From GCA-2733415 sp964635575 (GTDB taxonomy: Bacteria > Bacteroidota > Bacteroidia > Flavobacteriales > Flavobacteriaceae), in contig CAZWNY010000033.1 in the NCBI GenBank assembly GCA_964635575.1, positions 1 to 21,505 on the forward strand: DNA of 21,505 nt, in the 5' to 3' direction. Of the stretch, positions 1 through 6,340 are shown piece by piece; within the stretch, counting starts at the first letter, position 1, and every line of letters starts with the position of its first letter. A model generated the notes under the pieces. It was not told the DNA's origin. It was given only the letters and a program-made list of their open reading frames with translations, and ran no database searches. A program made the position numbers and the translations under genes.

Positions 1-634
1 CTTCTCCAATTACCGATATCACTCCTGCTCCACCTGCTAAGGTTATGGGTAAAGCCATCATATCGTCTCCTGAAATTACTAAAAAATTTGTTGGTTTATT
101 TTTGATGATTTCCATTGCTTGTACTAAATCTCCTGCCGCTTCTTTTACTGCTATTACGTTTTCAAAATCGTTTGCTAAACGAACAATTGTTTCTGGCAAC
201 ATATTAGATGCTGTACGACCTGGCACATTATATAGTATAATTGGCTTTGGAGATGCTGTTGCTACCGCTTTAAAATGTTGATAAATTCCTTCCTGACTGG
301 GTTTGTTGTAGTATGGAGAAACCGACAAAACGGCATCAAAATCGGATAAATCGGTTGTTTTTAATTGACGTACTACATCGGCAGTATCGTTTCCTCCAAT
401 ACCTAAAACCATTGGTAAACGGTTGTTATTTACTTTGGTAATTTCAGCTATTACTTGTTTTTTTTCTTCCGAAGACAATACTACGCTTTCTCCTGTTGTT
501 CCTAAAACTACTAAATATTCTACTCCGCCATCTATTACATAATTTACAATGCGCTCCAATGCTTTAAAATCGATGCTTTTATCGGTATTAAAAGGAGTTA
601 TTAAAGCTACTCCTGTTCCTGAAAATTTATTCAT
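1..634 (-). CDS. dapA: 4-hydroxy-tetrahydrodipicolinate synthase, 3' end outside window
   Basis: DapA condenses pyruvate with aspartate semialdehyde, the first committed step of the diaminopimelate/lysine pathway, in the cytoplasm. Reading the minus strand from ATG 634-632 gives MNKFSGTGVALITPF, then the substrate-binding GTTGES loop (T46, T47), a YNVPGR segment with the catalytic Tyr (Y135), and AVKEAAGD with the Schiff-base Lys (K164). About 211 codons are present; the family is about 290 residues, so roughly the last quarter lies beyond the window edge. The start follows the upstream stop with no spacing (TAA-ATG), so translation is probably coupled to the DUF6913-like gene. The assignment rests on the complete active-site set. 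It could in principle be a paralogous NAL-family aldolase, but the GTTGES and YNVPGR motifs favour DapA. Confidence 0.93.
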   Translation of the reverse strand, partial: MNKFSGTGVALITPFNTDKSIDFKALERIVNYVIDGGVEYLVVLGTTGESVVLSSEEKKQVIAEITKVNNNRLPMVLGIGGNDTADVVRQLKTTDLSDFDAVLSVSPYYNKPSQEGIYQHFKAVATASPKPIILYNVPGRTASNMLPETIVRLANDFENVIAVKEAAGDLVQAMEIIKNKPTNFLVISGDDMMALPITLAGGAGVISVIGE

Positions 635-1153
635 TTATATTTTATTTAAAAGGGTTAAATATTTTTTTAATTCGAATGTAAATTCCGTTATATTATTAAT
701 GTTTGTAGCTATCGAAAAATCATTTATTTTAGGGTTTATACTTGTAAATCCTATCTTAAACTCAGCTTCGGACTGTACTGATGCCAAATTTAACAACAAT
801 TTATCTTCTGTATAAAAGTTTAACAAACAATCAAACTTTGTATTTGTAAACTGTTTTACAATCGACACATTTATTTTTCCGTTAAAACCTAAATCCGATT
901 TTGTAAACACCTTTTTATTTATTGCTAATTGAGCTTGTTTTTTATCGGGATAATAATATAATATTGTAATGTTTTCATTATTGGTTTTAAAAACAGAAAC
1001 TATTTCATTGATGTACGGAAAGCTTTCATAAACAGTTGCATCAACCAAAATACCAATAGTTTTAATGATGTTGTTATTTAAGTTTCTAGGTTGTTGTAGT
1101 ATCTTATCTATATACTTTTTAGCAGATTTTTTTTTGAATCCTTTTAAAAACAT
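635..1153 (-). CDS. DUF6913-like conserved flavobacterial protein
   Basis: This is a protein of about 172 residues if the start is the ATG at 1153 (MFLKGFKKKSAKKYIDK). The frame stays open to 1207, but that extension would run through the predicted promoter, so I chose the internal Met. It has no signal peptide or membrane segment. The N-terminus is strongly basic, followed by alternating strands and helices (for example GILVDATVYESFPYINE, then FKIGFT near the C-terminus). From memory it resembles the DUF6913 family found beside dapA in Flavobacteriaceae; its function is unknown. It is the first gene of a two-gene unit with dapA, and the stop TAA at 637-635 touches the dapA ATG. The link to lysine or cell-wall precursor supply is suggested only by position. 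Confidence 0.75.
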   Translation of the reverse strand: MFLKGFKKKSAKKYIDKILQQPRNLNNNIIKTIGILVDATVYESFPYINEIVSVFKTNNENITILYYYPDKKQAQLAINKKVFTKSDLGFNGKINVSIVKQFTNTKFDCLLNFYTEDKLLLNLASVQSEAEFKIGFTSINPKINDFSIATNINNITEFTFELKKYLTLLNKI

Positions 1154-1162
1154 TAACTTTAC

Positions 1163-1183
1163 ATTTTTGTGTTTCACAAAAAT
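1163..1183. repeat. Perfect inverted repeat between divergent genes
   Basis: ATTTTTGTG and CACAAAAAT form 9-bp perfect arms around a 3-base TTT centre. The repeat lies between the DUF6913-like/dapA unit (start 1153) and the split 5'-nucleotidase operon (start 1214), and it overlaps the predicted minus-strand -7 box. The position fits an operator; a chance AT-rich palindrome is also possible. Confidence 0.45.
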
Positions 1184-1207
1184 ACGTTTACCAAACGCAT
1201 TATACAA
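1177..1207 (-). promoter_or_regulatory. Bacteroidota-type promoter for the DUF6913-like gene and dapA
   Basis: On the minus strand TTG (1207-1205) is followed after 20 bases by TATTTTTG (1184-1177), which matches the Bacteroidota -7 consensus TAnnTTTG. The start site would fall near 1170, giving a leader of about 17 bases to the ATG at 1153. This supports the internal Met as the true start of the DUF6913-like gene. Confidence 0.55.
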
Positions 1208-1213
1208 CTTTAT

Positions 1214-1990
1214 ATGAAAAAACTCAGTCTATTATTTTTTATTTTTCATTTACTAATTTCTTCTTGTAAATCAGTAACTTCTTATTCTGAAAAAGAAACT
1301 CAACAGCTTTATAAAACACAAGCCACACAAATAAAAATAGATAGTACAACTGCTAAAAACAAACGTATAAACGATTTTATAAAGCCATTTAAAACGCATT
1401 TAAATAACGAATTAGATGCTGTTTTATGCACTACTCCTATTAATTTAACTCGTACTGACGGAAAATTAGAAAGCAGCTTAGGTAACTTAATGGCAGACAT
1501 TTGTTACTCACAAGGAAATCCTAAATTTAAAAATAAAACATCATACGAAATAGATTTTGTACTTCTAAACTATGGAGGAATTAGAGCCGCAATACCAAAA
1601 GGAAATATTACTGCTAGAAACGCTTTTGAAGTGATGCCTTTTGAAAACGAAATGATAATTGTTGAATTAACTGGGGAAAAAGTAAAAGAATTACTCACTT
1701 ATTTAACTACACAAAAAAAAGCACATCCTATTGCAAATATACGATTAGAACTAAAAAACAATAATTACCAAAATGTAACGATTAACAACAAACCTTTTAA
1801 GGTTATTAAAAATTATTTTGTATTAACTTCTGATTATTTACAACAAGGTGGCGACAAAATGTACTTTTTTAAAAACCCTGTTTCTCTACATAAAATTGAT
1901 TATAAAATACGAAATGCGTTAATTGATTATTTTAAAAAAGCAACCATAATTACACCTAACCTTGACAATCGATTTAGTAATGCAAAATAG
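1214..1990 (+). CDS. 5'-nucleotidase C-terminal (substrate-binding) domain lipoprotein
   Basis: A 258-residue protein from ATG 1214. A frame extension upstream (GTG 1169) would cross the intergenic palindrome and hide the signal peptide, so I rejected it. MKKLSLLFFIFHLLISSC is a lipoprotein signal with lipidated C18. The rest is the C-terminal domain of UshA/5'-nucleotidases: NLMAD (91-95), NYGGIRAAIPKG (119-130) with the nucleotide-binding Arg, MPFEN (141-145), and a late FVLTSDYLQQGGDKM segment. In UshA-type enzymes this domain binds the nucleotide base, while the metal site sits in a separate N-terminal domain. Here that domain is the next gene, which overlaps this one by 11 bases. The two products probably form one nucleotide-scavenging hydrolase in the periplasm or on the outer membrane. 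Confidence 0.88.
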   Translation: MKKLSLLFFIFHLLISSCKSVTSYSEKETQQLYKTQATQIKIDSTTAKNKRINDFIKPFKTHLNNELDAVLCTTPINLTRTDGKLESSLGNLMADICYSQGNPKFKNKTSYEIDFVLLNYGGIRAAIPKGNITARNAFEVMPFENEMIIVELTGEKVKELLTYLTTQKKAHPIANIRLELKNNNYQNVTINNKPFKVIKNYFVLTSDYLQQGGDKMYFFKNPVSLHKIDYKIRNALIDYFKKATIITPNLDNRFSNAK

Positions 1991-2897
1991 AAGAGAATTT
2001 TTACAAAAAACAGCTGCTACCACAGCTTTTATTGGCCTAGGAGGTTTAACATTACCTTCATTTGTTTCCCCTAAAGATAAAAAAATCACCATTTTACATA
2101 CTAATGATGTGCATAGCCAAATAGAACCATTACCTAAAAATCATTATAAATATCCCAATTTAGGAGGTTTTGCACGTAGAGCAACTATTATTGATGCAAT
2201 TAGATCCAAAAACCCAAACACCTTATTGTTAGATGCTGGAGATATTTTTCAAGGAACTCCTTACTTTAACTATTTTGGTGGCGAATTAGAATTTAAATTA
2301 ATGAGTATGCTTGGGTACGATGTAGCTACTTTAGGTAATCATGATTTTGACAATGGTATTGATGGTTTTTATAAACAATTACCTAATGCAAATTTTAGCT
2401 TTGTTTCAGCTAATTATAATTTTTCCAACACTATTTTAGACGGAAAAGTAAAGCCTTATAAAATTATTAATAAAGACGGTATAAAAATAGGAGTTTTTGG
2501 ATTAGGAGTTGCTTTAGAGGGTTTAGTTACTAAAACATTATATAAAGAAACTAAGTATTTGGACCCAATAGAAACCACAAAAGACACTGTTAAACAACTA
2601 AAAGAAGTGGAACGCTGCGATTTAATTATCTGCTTATCACACTTAGGGTATTATTATAAAAAAAATCCTTCTAAAATTTCTGACTTAATTTTAGCCAAAC
2701 AAACAAAAGATATTGACCTAATTATTGGCGGACACACACATACTTTATTATCAAAACCTACTCTTAAAAAAAATAGCGTAGGTAAAAATGTTTTAATTAA
2801 TCAATGCGGAAAAAGTGGTATTTATATGGGAAAAATAGATTTTTATTTTTCTTCCGATGGTCGTAAAACGGTTAAAGGAAAATCGATACTGATATAG
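1980..2897 (+). CDS. Metallophosphatase, 5'-nucleotidase N-terminal domain type, with Tat signal
   Basis: A 305-residue calcineurin-like phosphoesterase. The start at ATG 1980 puts a twin-arginine signal (NRREFLQK, then a hydrophobic stretch to about residue 28) at the N-terminus and overlaps the upstream gene by 11 bases. The in-frame ATG at 1962 is less likely. All metal-site motifs are present: NDVH (D43, H45), DAGD (D85, D88), GNHD (N120, H121), SHLG (H221) and GGHTHT (H252, H254). The protein ends just after the phosphatase domain, without the C-terminal substrate-binding domain of UshA (about 550 residues in all). That domain is supplied by the preceding gene. The Tat signal suggests it folds with metals in the cytoplasm before export. 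Likely substrates are 5'-nucleotides or related phosphate esters. Confidence 0.9.
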   Translation: MQNRREFLQKTAATTAFIGLGGLTLPSFVSPKDKKITILHTNDVHSQIEPLPKNHYKYPNLGGFARRATIIDAIRSKNPNTLLLDAGDIFQGTPYFNYFGGELEFKLMSMLGYDVATLGNHDFDNGIDGFYKQLPNANFSFVSANYNFSNTILDGKVKPYKIINKDGIKIGVFGLGVALEGLVTKTLYKETKYLDPIETTKDTVKQLKEVERCDLIICLSHLGYYYKKNPSKISDLILAKQTKDIDLIIGGHTHTLLSKPTLKKNSVGKNVLINQCGKSGIYMGKIDFYFSSDGRKTVKGKSILI

Positions 2898-2947
2898 TTT
2901 TAAAAATTTCAAACGGGTTCTAGTCCTTTTTTCAACCCTTTATTTTA

Positions 2948-2977
2948 TTTGTTTTTTAATAATAACTCCAATATTTG
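2948..2977 (+). promoter_or_regulatory. Possible promoter of the DUF1573 gene
   Basis: TTTG (2948-2951), 18 bases, then AATATTTG (2970-2977), a one-mismatch match to TAnnTTTG. It lies 29 bases before the ATG at 3007, in the right place for a short leader. Confidence 0.38.
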
Positions 2978-3006
2978 CTTCAATATTAATTTAAACATAT
3001 TTAATT

Positions 3007-3432
3007 ATGAAACATGTATTGATAGCAGCAGCTTTATGTATCAGTAACTTTTTATTTGCTCAAGAAAGCGCAACAAGTAAAAAAGGGATTCTAAGTTTTG
3101 AATCGGAAATTGTAGATTACGGAACTATTAATCAAAATGAAGATGGAAACCGATCCTTTAAGTTTACAAACACAGGAAACGCTCCTATTGTAATTACAAA
3201 AATAAAAGTAAGTTGCGGTTGTACCATTGCCACCAAACCAAACAAACCTATTATGCCAAACGAAACCGCCGAAATTGGTGTAAAATATGCCACCAACCGA
3301 GTTGGAGCATTTTCTAAAACAATTACAATTACCTCTAACGCAGTAAAAGGCAGTAAAACACTTCGTATAAAAGGTGTTGTTATAAAACCAATAAAAATAG
3401 ACGATGTGCAAATAACAAAAACTGGTTTATAG
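3007..3432 (+). CDS. DUF1573 domain exported protein
   Basis: A 141-residue protein. Residues 1-18 are a Sec signal peptide (hydrophobic core, cut likely after LFAQ). Residues about 25-130 form one immunoglobulin-like DUF1573 domain: FESEIVDYGTI, FKFTNTGNAPIVI, VSCGCT and RVGAFSKTITITSNA. The C-G-C pair in VSCGCT is typical of the family. DUF1573 proteins are abundant in Bacteroidota and predicted to be periplasmic or surface proteins; no biochemical role is established. The gene has its own likely promoter and stands alone between the nucleotidase operon and the LuxR-type regulator. Confidence 0.88.
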   Translation: MKHVLIAAALCISNFLFAQESATSKKGILSFESEIVDYGTINQNEDGNRSFKFTNTGNAPIVITKIKVSCGCTIATKPNKPIMPNETAEIGVKYATNRVGAFSKTITITSNAVKGSKTLRIKGVVIKPIKIDDVQITKTGL

Positions 3433-3455
3433 TTAAACTATTTTTTTTTAACATA

Positions 3456-3475
3456 AATTAGCATCAATTCGCATC
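3456..3475 (+). repeat. Tandem 10-mer in a non-coding gap
   Basis: AATTAGCATC is followed directly by AATTCGCATC, two 10-base units differing at one base. It lies in the 256-base gap 3433-3688. The same gap holds ATTCGTGTATTTGTGGC near 3588-3604, which resembles intergenic sequence I associate with Bacteroidota genomes. I see no convincing gene in the gap. Confidence 0.4.
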
Positions 3476-3688
3476 ATTGTTAGACAAGGCAAACAGACTT
3501 CTAGTTTTTCTTGTAATTTTTTTTCCACAAGTACACACAAATAATTTATTTAAAACTATGTTTTGATTCTCCTTTATTTTGAAGAAAAATTCGTGTATTT
3601 GTGGCATTTTTAACAACATATGCATTTGTTCTGAATCGTTTACAGTGCAAATTTTATAAAACAATTATCTTTATTATCTTGTACGCTT

Positions 3689-4735
3689 ATGCAATACAAA
3701 ATTAACTGCCTTTTATTACTACTTTGTTTTCAAACGCAAGCACAATTCCAATTTTCTGGAAAGGTAAACAATGATTACACAAACGCTATTGCATATTTAA
3801 GTGTGATTGATAATTATAATAAAACCAATTTGTTTTTAGTAGAACATATTTTACAAGAATGTCATATTGACAGTTTAGGTACTTTTAATTTTTATGGAGA
3901 TTTTTTGAAGAAAGAAAATAAAATTTATAACATACATATTGACAACTGCAAAAACGAAATTACAGATTACAAACACATGATTAACCATTGTGATGATAGC
4001 CTATCCATCCTTTTTATAGCCAATAATACCGATACTGTTTATTTCCCCTTAAATGAATTATCACAAGCACTTTGTAGCATTTCAGAAGGAAAACTACACA
4101 CTAAAGCAATTCGAAAAATTGATTCGTTACAAGAAACTTTACTAAATAATTTACGGTACAACAGAAACGATATTCAACGAAAAATTACGTATCAAAATAG
4201 TTTTAACGAATTACAAAAATTTAGCAAAACCTTTAAAGAGCCAATTGCCGAATTATATGCGTTTCAGTTATACGCAAAAAATAATTCTATTTACAATTCT
4301 TATTACTTAAACGATTTAAAAAAATCGGATTATTATTTAAACCTATTAAACCGTTTAGAAAAAAAACAACCAAACACTACATATACATTACAATTTAAGC
4401 ATGATTTATTACAAAATAAATATCCTTTATTAAACAAACCTAAAAAAGACAATTCCTTTTTTGTTTATTTTTTTGCAGGACTGTTATTTATTTCATTGCT
4501 TTTAAACTTTATATTATACCGAAAACAAAAAACAGTTACCATTAAAAAAATAAATTATAAAGACGTATTGACGCCTCAGGAACAAAAAGTATTAAAAAAC
4601 ATACATTTAAAATTAAGTAATAAGGAAATTGCCAACACTCTTTTTATTAGTATAAGCACCGTAAAAACACACATTAACAGTATTTATTCGAAATTAAATA
4701 TCTCATCTAGAAAAGAAACAGACAACTTTTTTTAA
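3689..4735 (+). CDS. Membrane-anchored LuxR-type transcriptional regulator
   Basis: A 348-residue protein. It starts with a signal peptide (CLLLLLCFQTQAQ, residues 7-19), followed by an extracytoplasmic region of about 235 residues (20-255). A single membrane helix follows (SFFVYFFAGLLFISLLLNF, about 256-277) with a basic RKQK stop-transfer. The C-terminus carries a LuxR/GerE helix-turn-helix (LTPQEQKVL 294-302, NKEIANTLFISISTVKTHI 311-329, YSKLNISSRKE). The early part (FSGKVNNDYTNAIAYLSV) resembles the DUF4369-type beta domain seen at the N-terminus of some Bacteroidota sensor or thioredoxin proteins; this is a weak inference. There is no phosphoacceptor domain, so signals are presumably sensed in the periplasm and passed directly to the DNA-binding domain. 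It stands alone, so targets are unknown. Confidence 0.83.
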   Translation: MQYKINCLLLLLCFQTQAQFQFSGKVNNDYTNAIAYLSVIDNYNKTNLFLVEHILQECHIDSLGTFNFYGDFLKKENKIYNIHIDNCKNEITDYKHMINHCDDSLSILFIANNTDTVYFPLNELSQALCSISEGKLHTKAIRKIDSLQETLLNNLRYNRNDIQRKITYQNSFNELQKFSKTFKEPIAELYAFQLYAKNNSIYNSYYLNDLKKSDYYLNLLNRLEKKQPNTTYTLQFKHDLLQNKYPLLNKPKKDNSFFVYFFAGLLFISLLLNFILYRKQKTVTIKKINYKDVLTPQEQKVLKNIHLKLSNKEIANTLFISISTVKTHINSIYSKLNISSRKETDNFF

Positions 4736-4821
4736 GTTTTGATACTTTCAATACGCCTATTGTTTGCGTAAGAAACTGAAATTCTGAAATTGCAATTTTT
4801 TTAAATTGACGAGCAACTATA

Positions 4822-6042
4822 TTATTTAATTTTATAATATCCACATTTTAAATAAGCACCTTCTGGGAAAGATTCTAAAATAGGATGATCTTCATCATGA
4901 TAGGTTTTATCAATATTTACAACTAATTTTGATGCGTTTTGTATTTCAGCTTCGCAAATATCGAAAAAATCATCTGTAGTAATACGAGATGAGCAAGACG
5001 CTAAAACTAACAATCCGTTTTTATTTACTAGTTGAGCTCCCAAACGAGCTAAACGAGCATAACTGTGTTTTGCTTTATCAACTTCTTTTTCGCTTTTTGC
5101 GAAAGAAGGCGGATCAATAACTACAATATCAAACTTTTTACGGGCTTTTATTAATTGTTGCAACCCTAAAAATGCATCAATTGCCATGGTTTTATGTGTT
5201 CCTATATATTTGTTTAATTTTCCGTTTTCGACTGCCATTTTTAATGCCTGCACACTAATGTCTAAACTTATTACTTCCGTTGCTCCATTTGCTAATGCGT
5301 GTACCGAAAATCCTCCTGCATAAGAAAATACATCTAAAACAGTTTTGTTTTCAGCCAATATTCCTACTCGCTTTCTGTTTTCTCGATGATCTAAAAAATA
5401 TCCTGTTTTATGTCCGTAAATTACGTTTGCTGAAAAATTAATTCCGTGTTCTGTAAACAACACAACCTCATCGGTTAAGGTTCCGGAAATCACTTGCCCA
5501 TCTTTTAAATCGTGTTTTTCTTTTAGTTTTTCTAAGTTTCTACTTAAACGTAATATTGCGGTATTGCATTGGCTTTTATCTAACAAACTACTTAGTATTG
5601 TTTCTAAATACGGAAACCATATTGCCGAGTACAATTTTACAACCAATACATTTGCATATACATCAGCTATAAAACCTGGGAAACCGTCTGCTTCTCCAAA
5701 CAAAAAACGATAGCTATTGGTTTCTGTTTTTAAAAGCGTTTCTCGTTTATTGAAAGCAATATCTACTTTGTTTTTAAAAAAGGTGCCGTCTAATTTTTGT
5801 GGCTTATGAAAGTGTAATAATTTAATGCGTATTGGCGAATATGGATCATACAAACCAAATGCTAAAAATTTATTTTTTCGGTTGTCATATATCACTACAA
5901 CATCTCCTGCTCTGGCGTTTCCTTTTTGTTTGGTAATGCTTTCATCAAAAACCCAAGGGTGCATTTTTTTTACCATACGTTCTGCTTTTGGACGCAAACG
6001 TACCGAAATGGTTTTGGTTTCTATTTTTAAATTTATTTTCAT
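4822..6042 (-). CDS. rlmI: Class I rRNA methyltransferase, RlmI-like
   Basis: A 406-residue protein, near the usual 396 of RlmI, which makes m5C1962 in 23S rRNA with S-adenosylmethionine. Residues about 13-80 are a PUA RNA-binding domain (VRLRPKAERMVKKMHPWVF). The middle carries FGEADGFPGFIADVY (115-129), and 213-220 is TGYFLDHR. The Rossmann part has VLDVFSYAGG (235-244, SAM motif I), IDPPSF (309-314, motif IV) and LASCSS with the likely catalytic C350. The gene stands alone on the minus strand, convergent with the LuxR-type regulator and separated from the M16 gene by 298 bases containing a strong hairpin. The family is clear; the exact rRNA site is inferred from similarity to RlmI, and the related RlmK-type enzymes would be the alternative. 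Confidence 0.87.
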   Translation of the reverse strand: MKINLKIETKTISVRLRPKAERMVKKMHPWVFDESITKQKGNARAGDVVVIYDNRKNKFLAFGLYDPYSPIRIKLLHFHKPQKLDGTFFKNKVDIAFNKRETLLKTETNSYRFLFGEADGFPGFIADVYANVLVVKLYSAIWFPYLETILSSLLDKSQCNTAILRLSRNLEKLKEKHDLKDGQVISGTLTDEVVLFTEHGINFSANVIYGHKTGYFLDHRENRKRVGILAENKTVLDVFSYAGGFSVHALANGATEVISLDISVQALKMAVENGKLNKYIGTHKTMAIDAFLGLQQLIKARKKFDIVVIDPPSFAKSEKEVDKAKHSYARLARLGAQLVNKNGLLVLASCSSRITTDDFFDICEAEIQNASKLVVNIDKTYHDEDHPILESFPEGAYLKCGYYKIK

Positions 6043-6184
6043 TTAGTTGGCTAAGATACTATTTTATAAGAAAGTTTATACAAAGTCCGATAAAATATAG
6101 AAGACCGATTCGCGGTATAACAAAGAAAGGAAAGATAAAATACTTAATTGCATTTGCTTAATTAGCGTTACTTAATCTGTGCAA

Positions 6185-6222
6185 GATAAAAAACGCCTTC
6201 AGAAATGAAAGCGTTTTTTATC
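6185..6222. terminator. Hairpin terminator downstream of the M16 peptidase gene
   Basis: The outer arms GATAAAAAACGC (6185-6196) and GCGTTTTTTATC (6211-6222) are perfectly complementary over 12 bp. After one C-A mismatch come a 4-bp TTCA/TGAA stem and a GAAA loop. A- and T-tracts on either side make it usable in both directions. It lies about 120 bases after the M16 stop and upstream of rlmI. The rest of 6043-6340 holds no gene I can support; a weak 8-bp stem with one G-T pair (6306-6313 with 6324-6331) lies just after the M16 stop. Confidence 0.8.
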
Positions 6223-6340
6223 TATTATTATAATTTATAGTTTAGTATATATGACAAAAATTGAAGGTTCTTTATTTTACAGAACTAAATGATTTATTTT
6301 CAATACCTAACAAATCTTAAAGCTTGTTGGGTTTAAAAAT

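Noticed and set aside
2915..2938. GGGTT/AACCC stem after the metallophosphatase gene
   Set aside because: It has only 5 bp with a 14-base loop and no clear T-run after it, which is too weak to call a terminator.
3464..3664. 66-codon minus-strand open frame between the DUF1573 and LuxR genes
   Set aside because: It has no family resemblance and a low-complexity composition, and it covers the tandem 10-mer and repeat-like sequence. It is best explained as chance in non-coding DNA.
4780..4810. AAATTGCAATTT palindrome between the convergent LuxR and rlmI genes
   Set aside because: It leaves no loop for a hairpin, and short AT palindromes are common at this base composition.
6252..6293. 13-codon frame MTKIEGSLFYRTK in the gap between the M16 and rlmI genes
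   Set aside because: There is no plus-strand gene for it to lead and no regulatory residues or structure. Frames this short are expected by chance.
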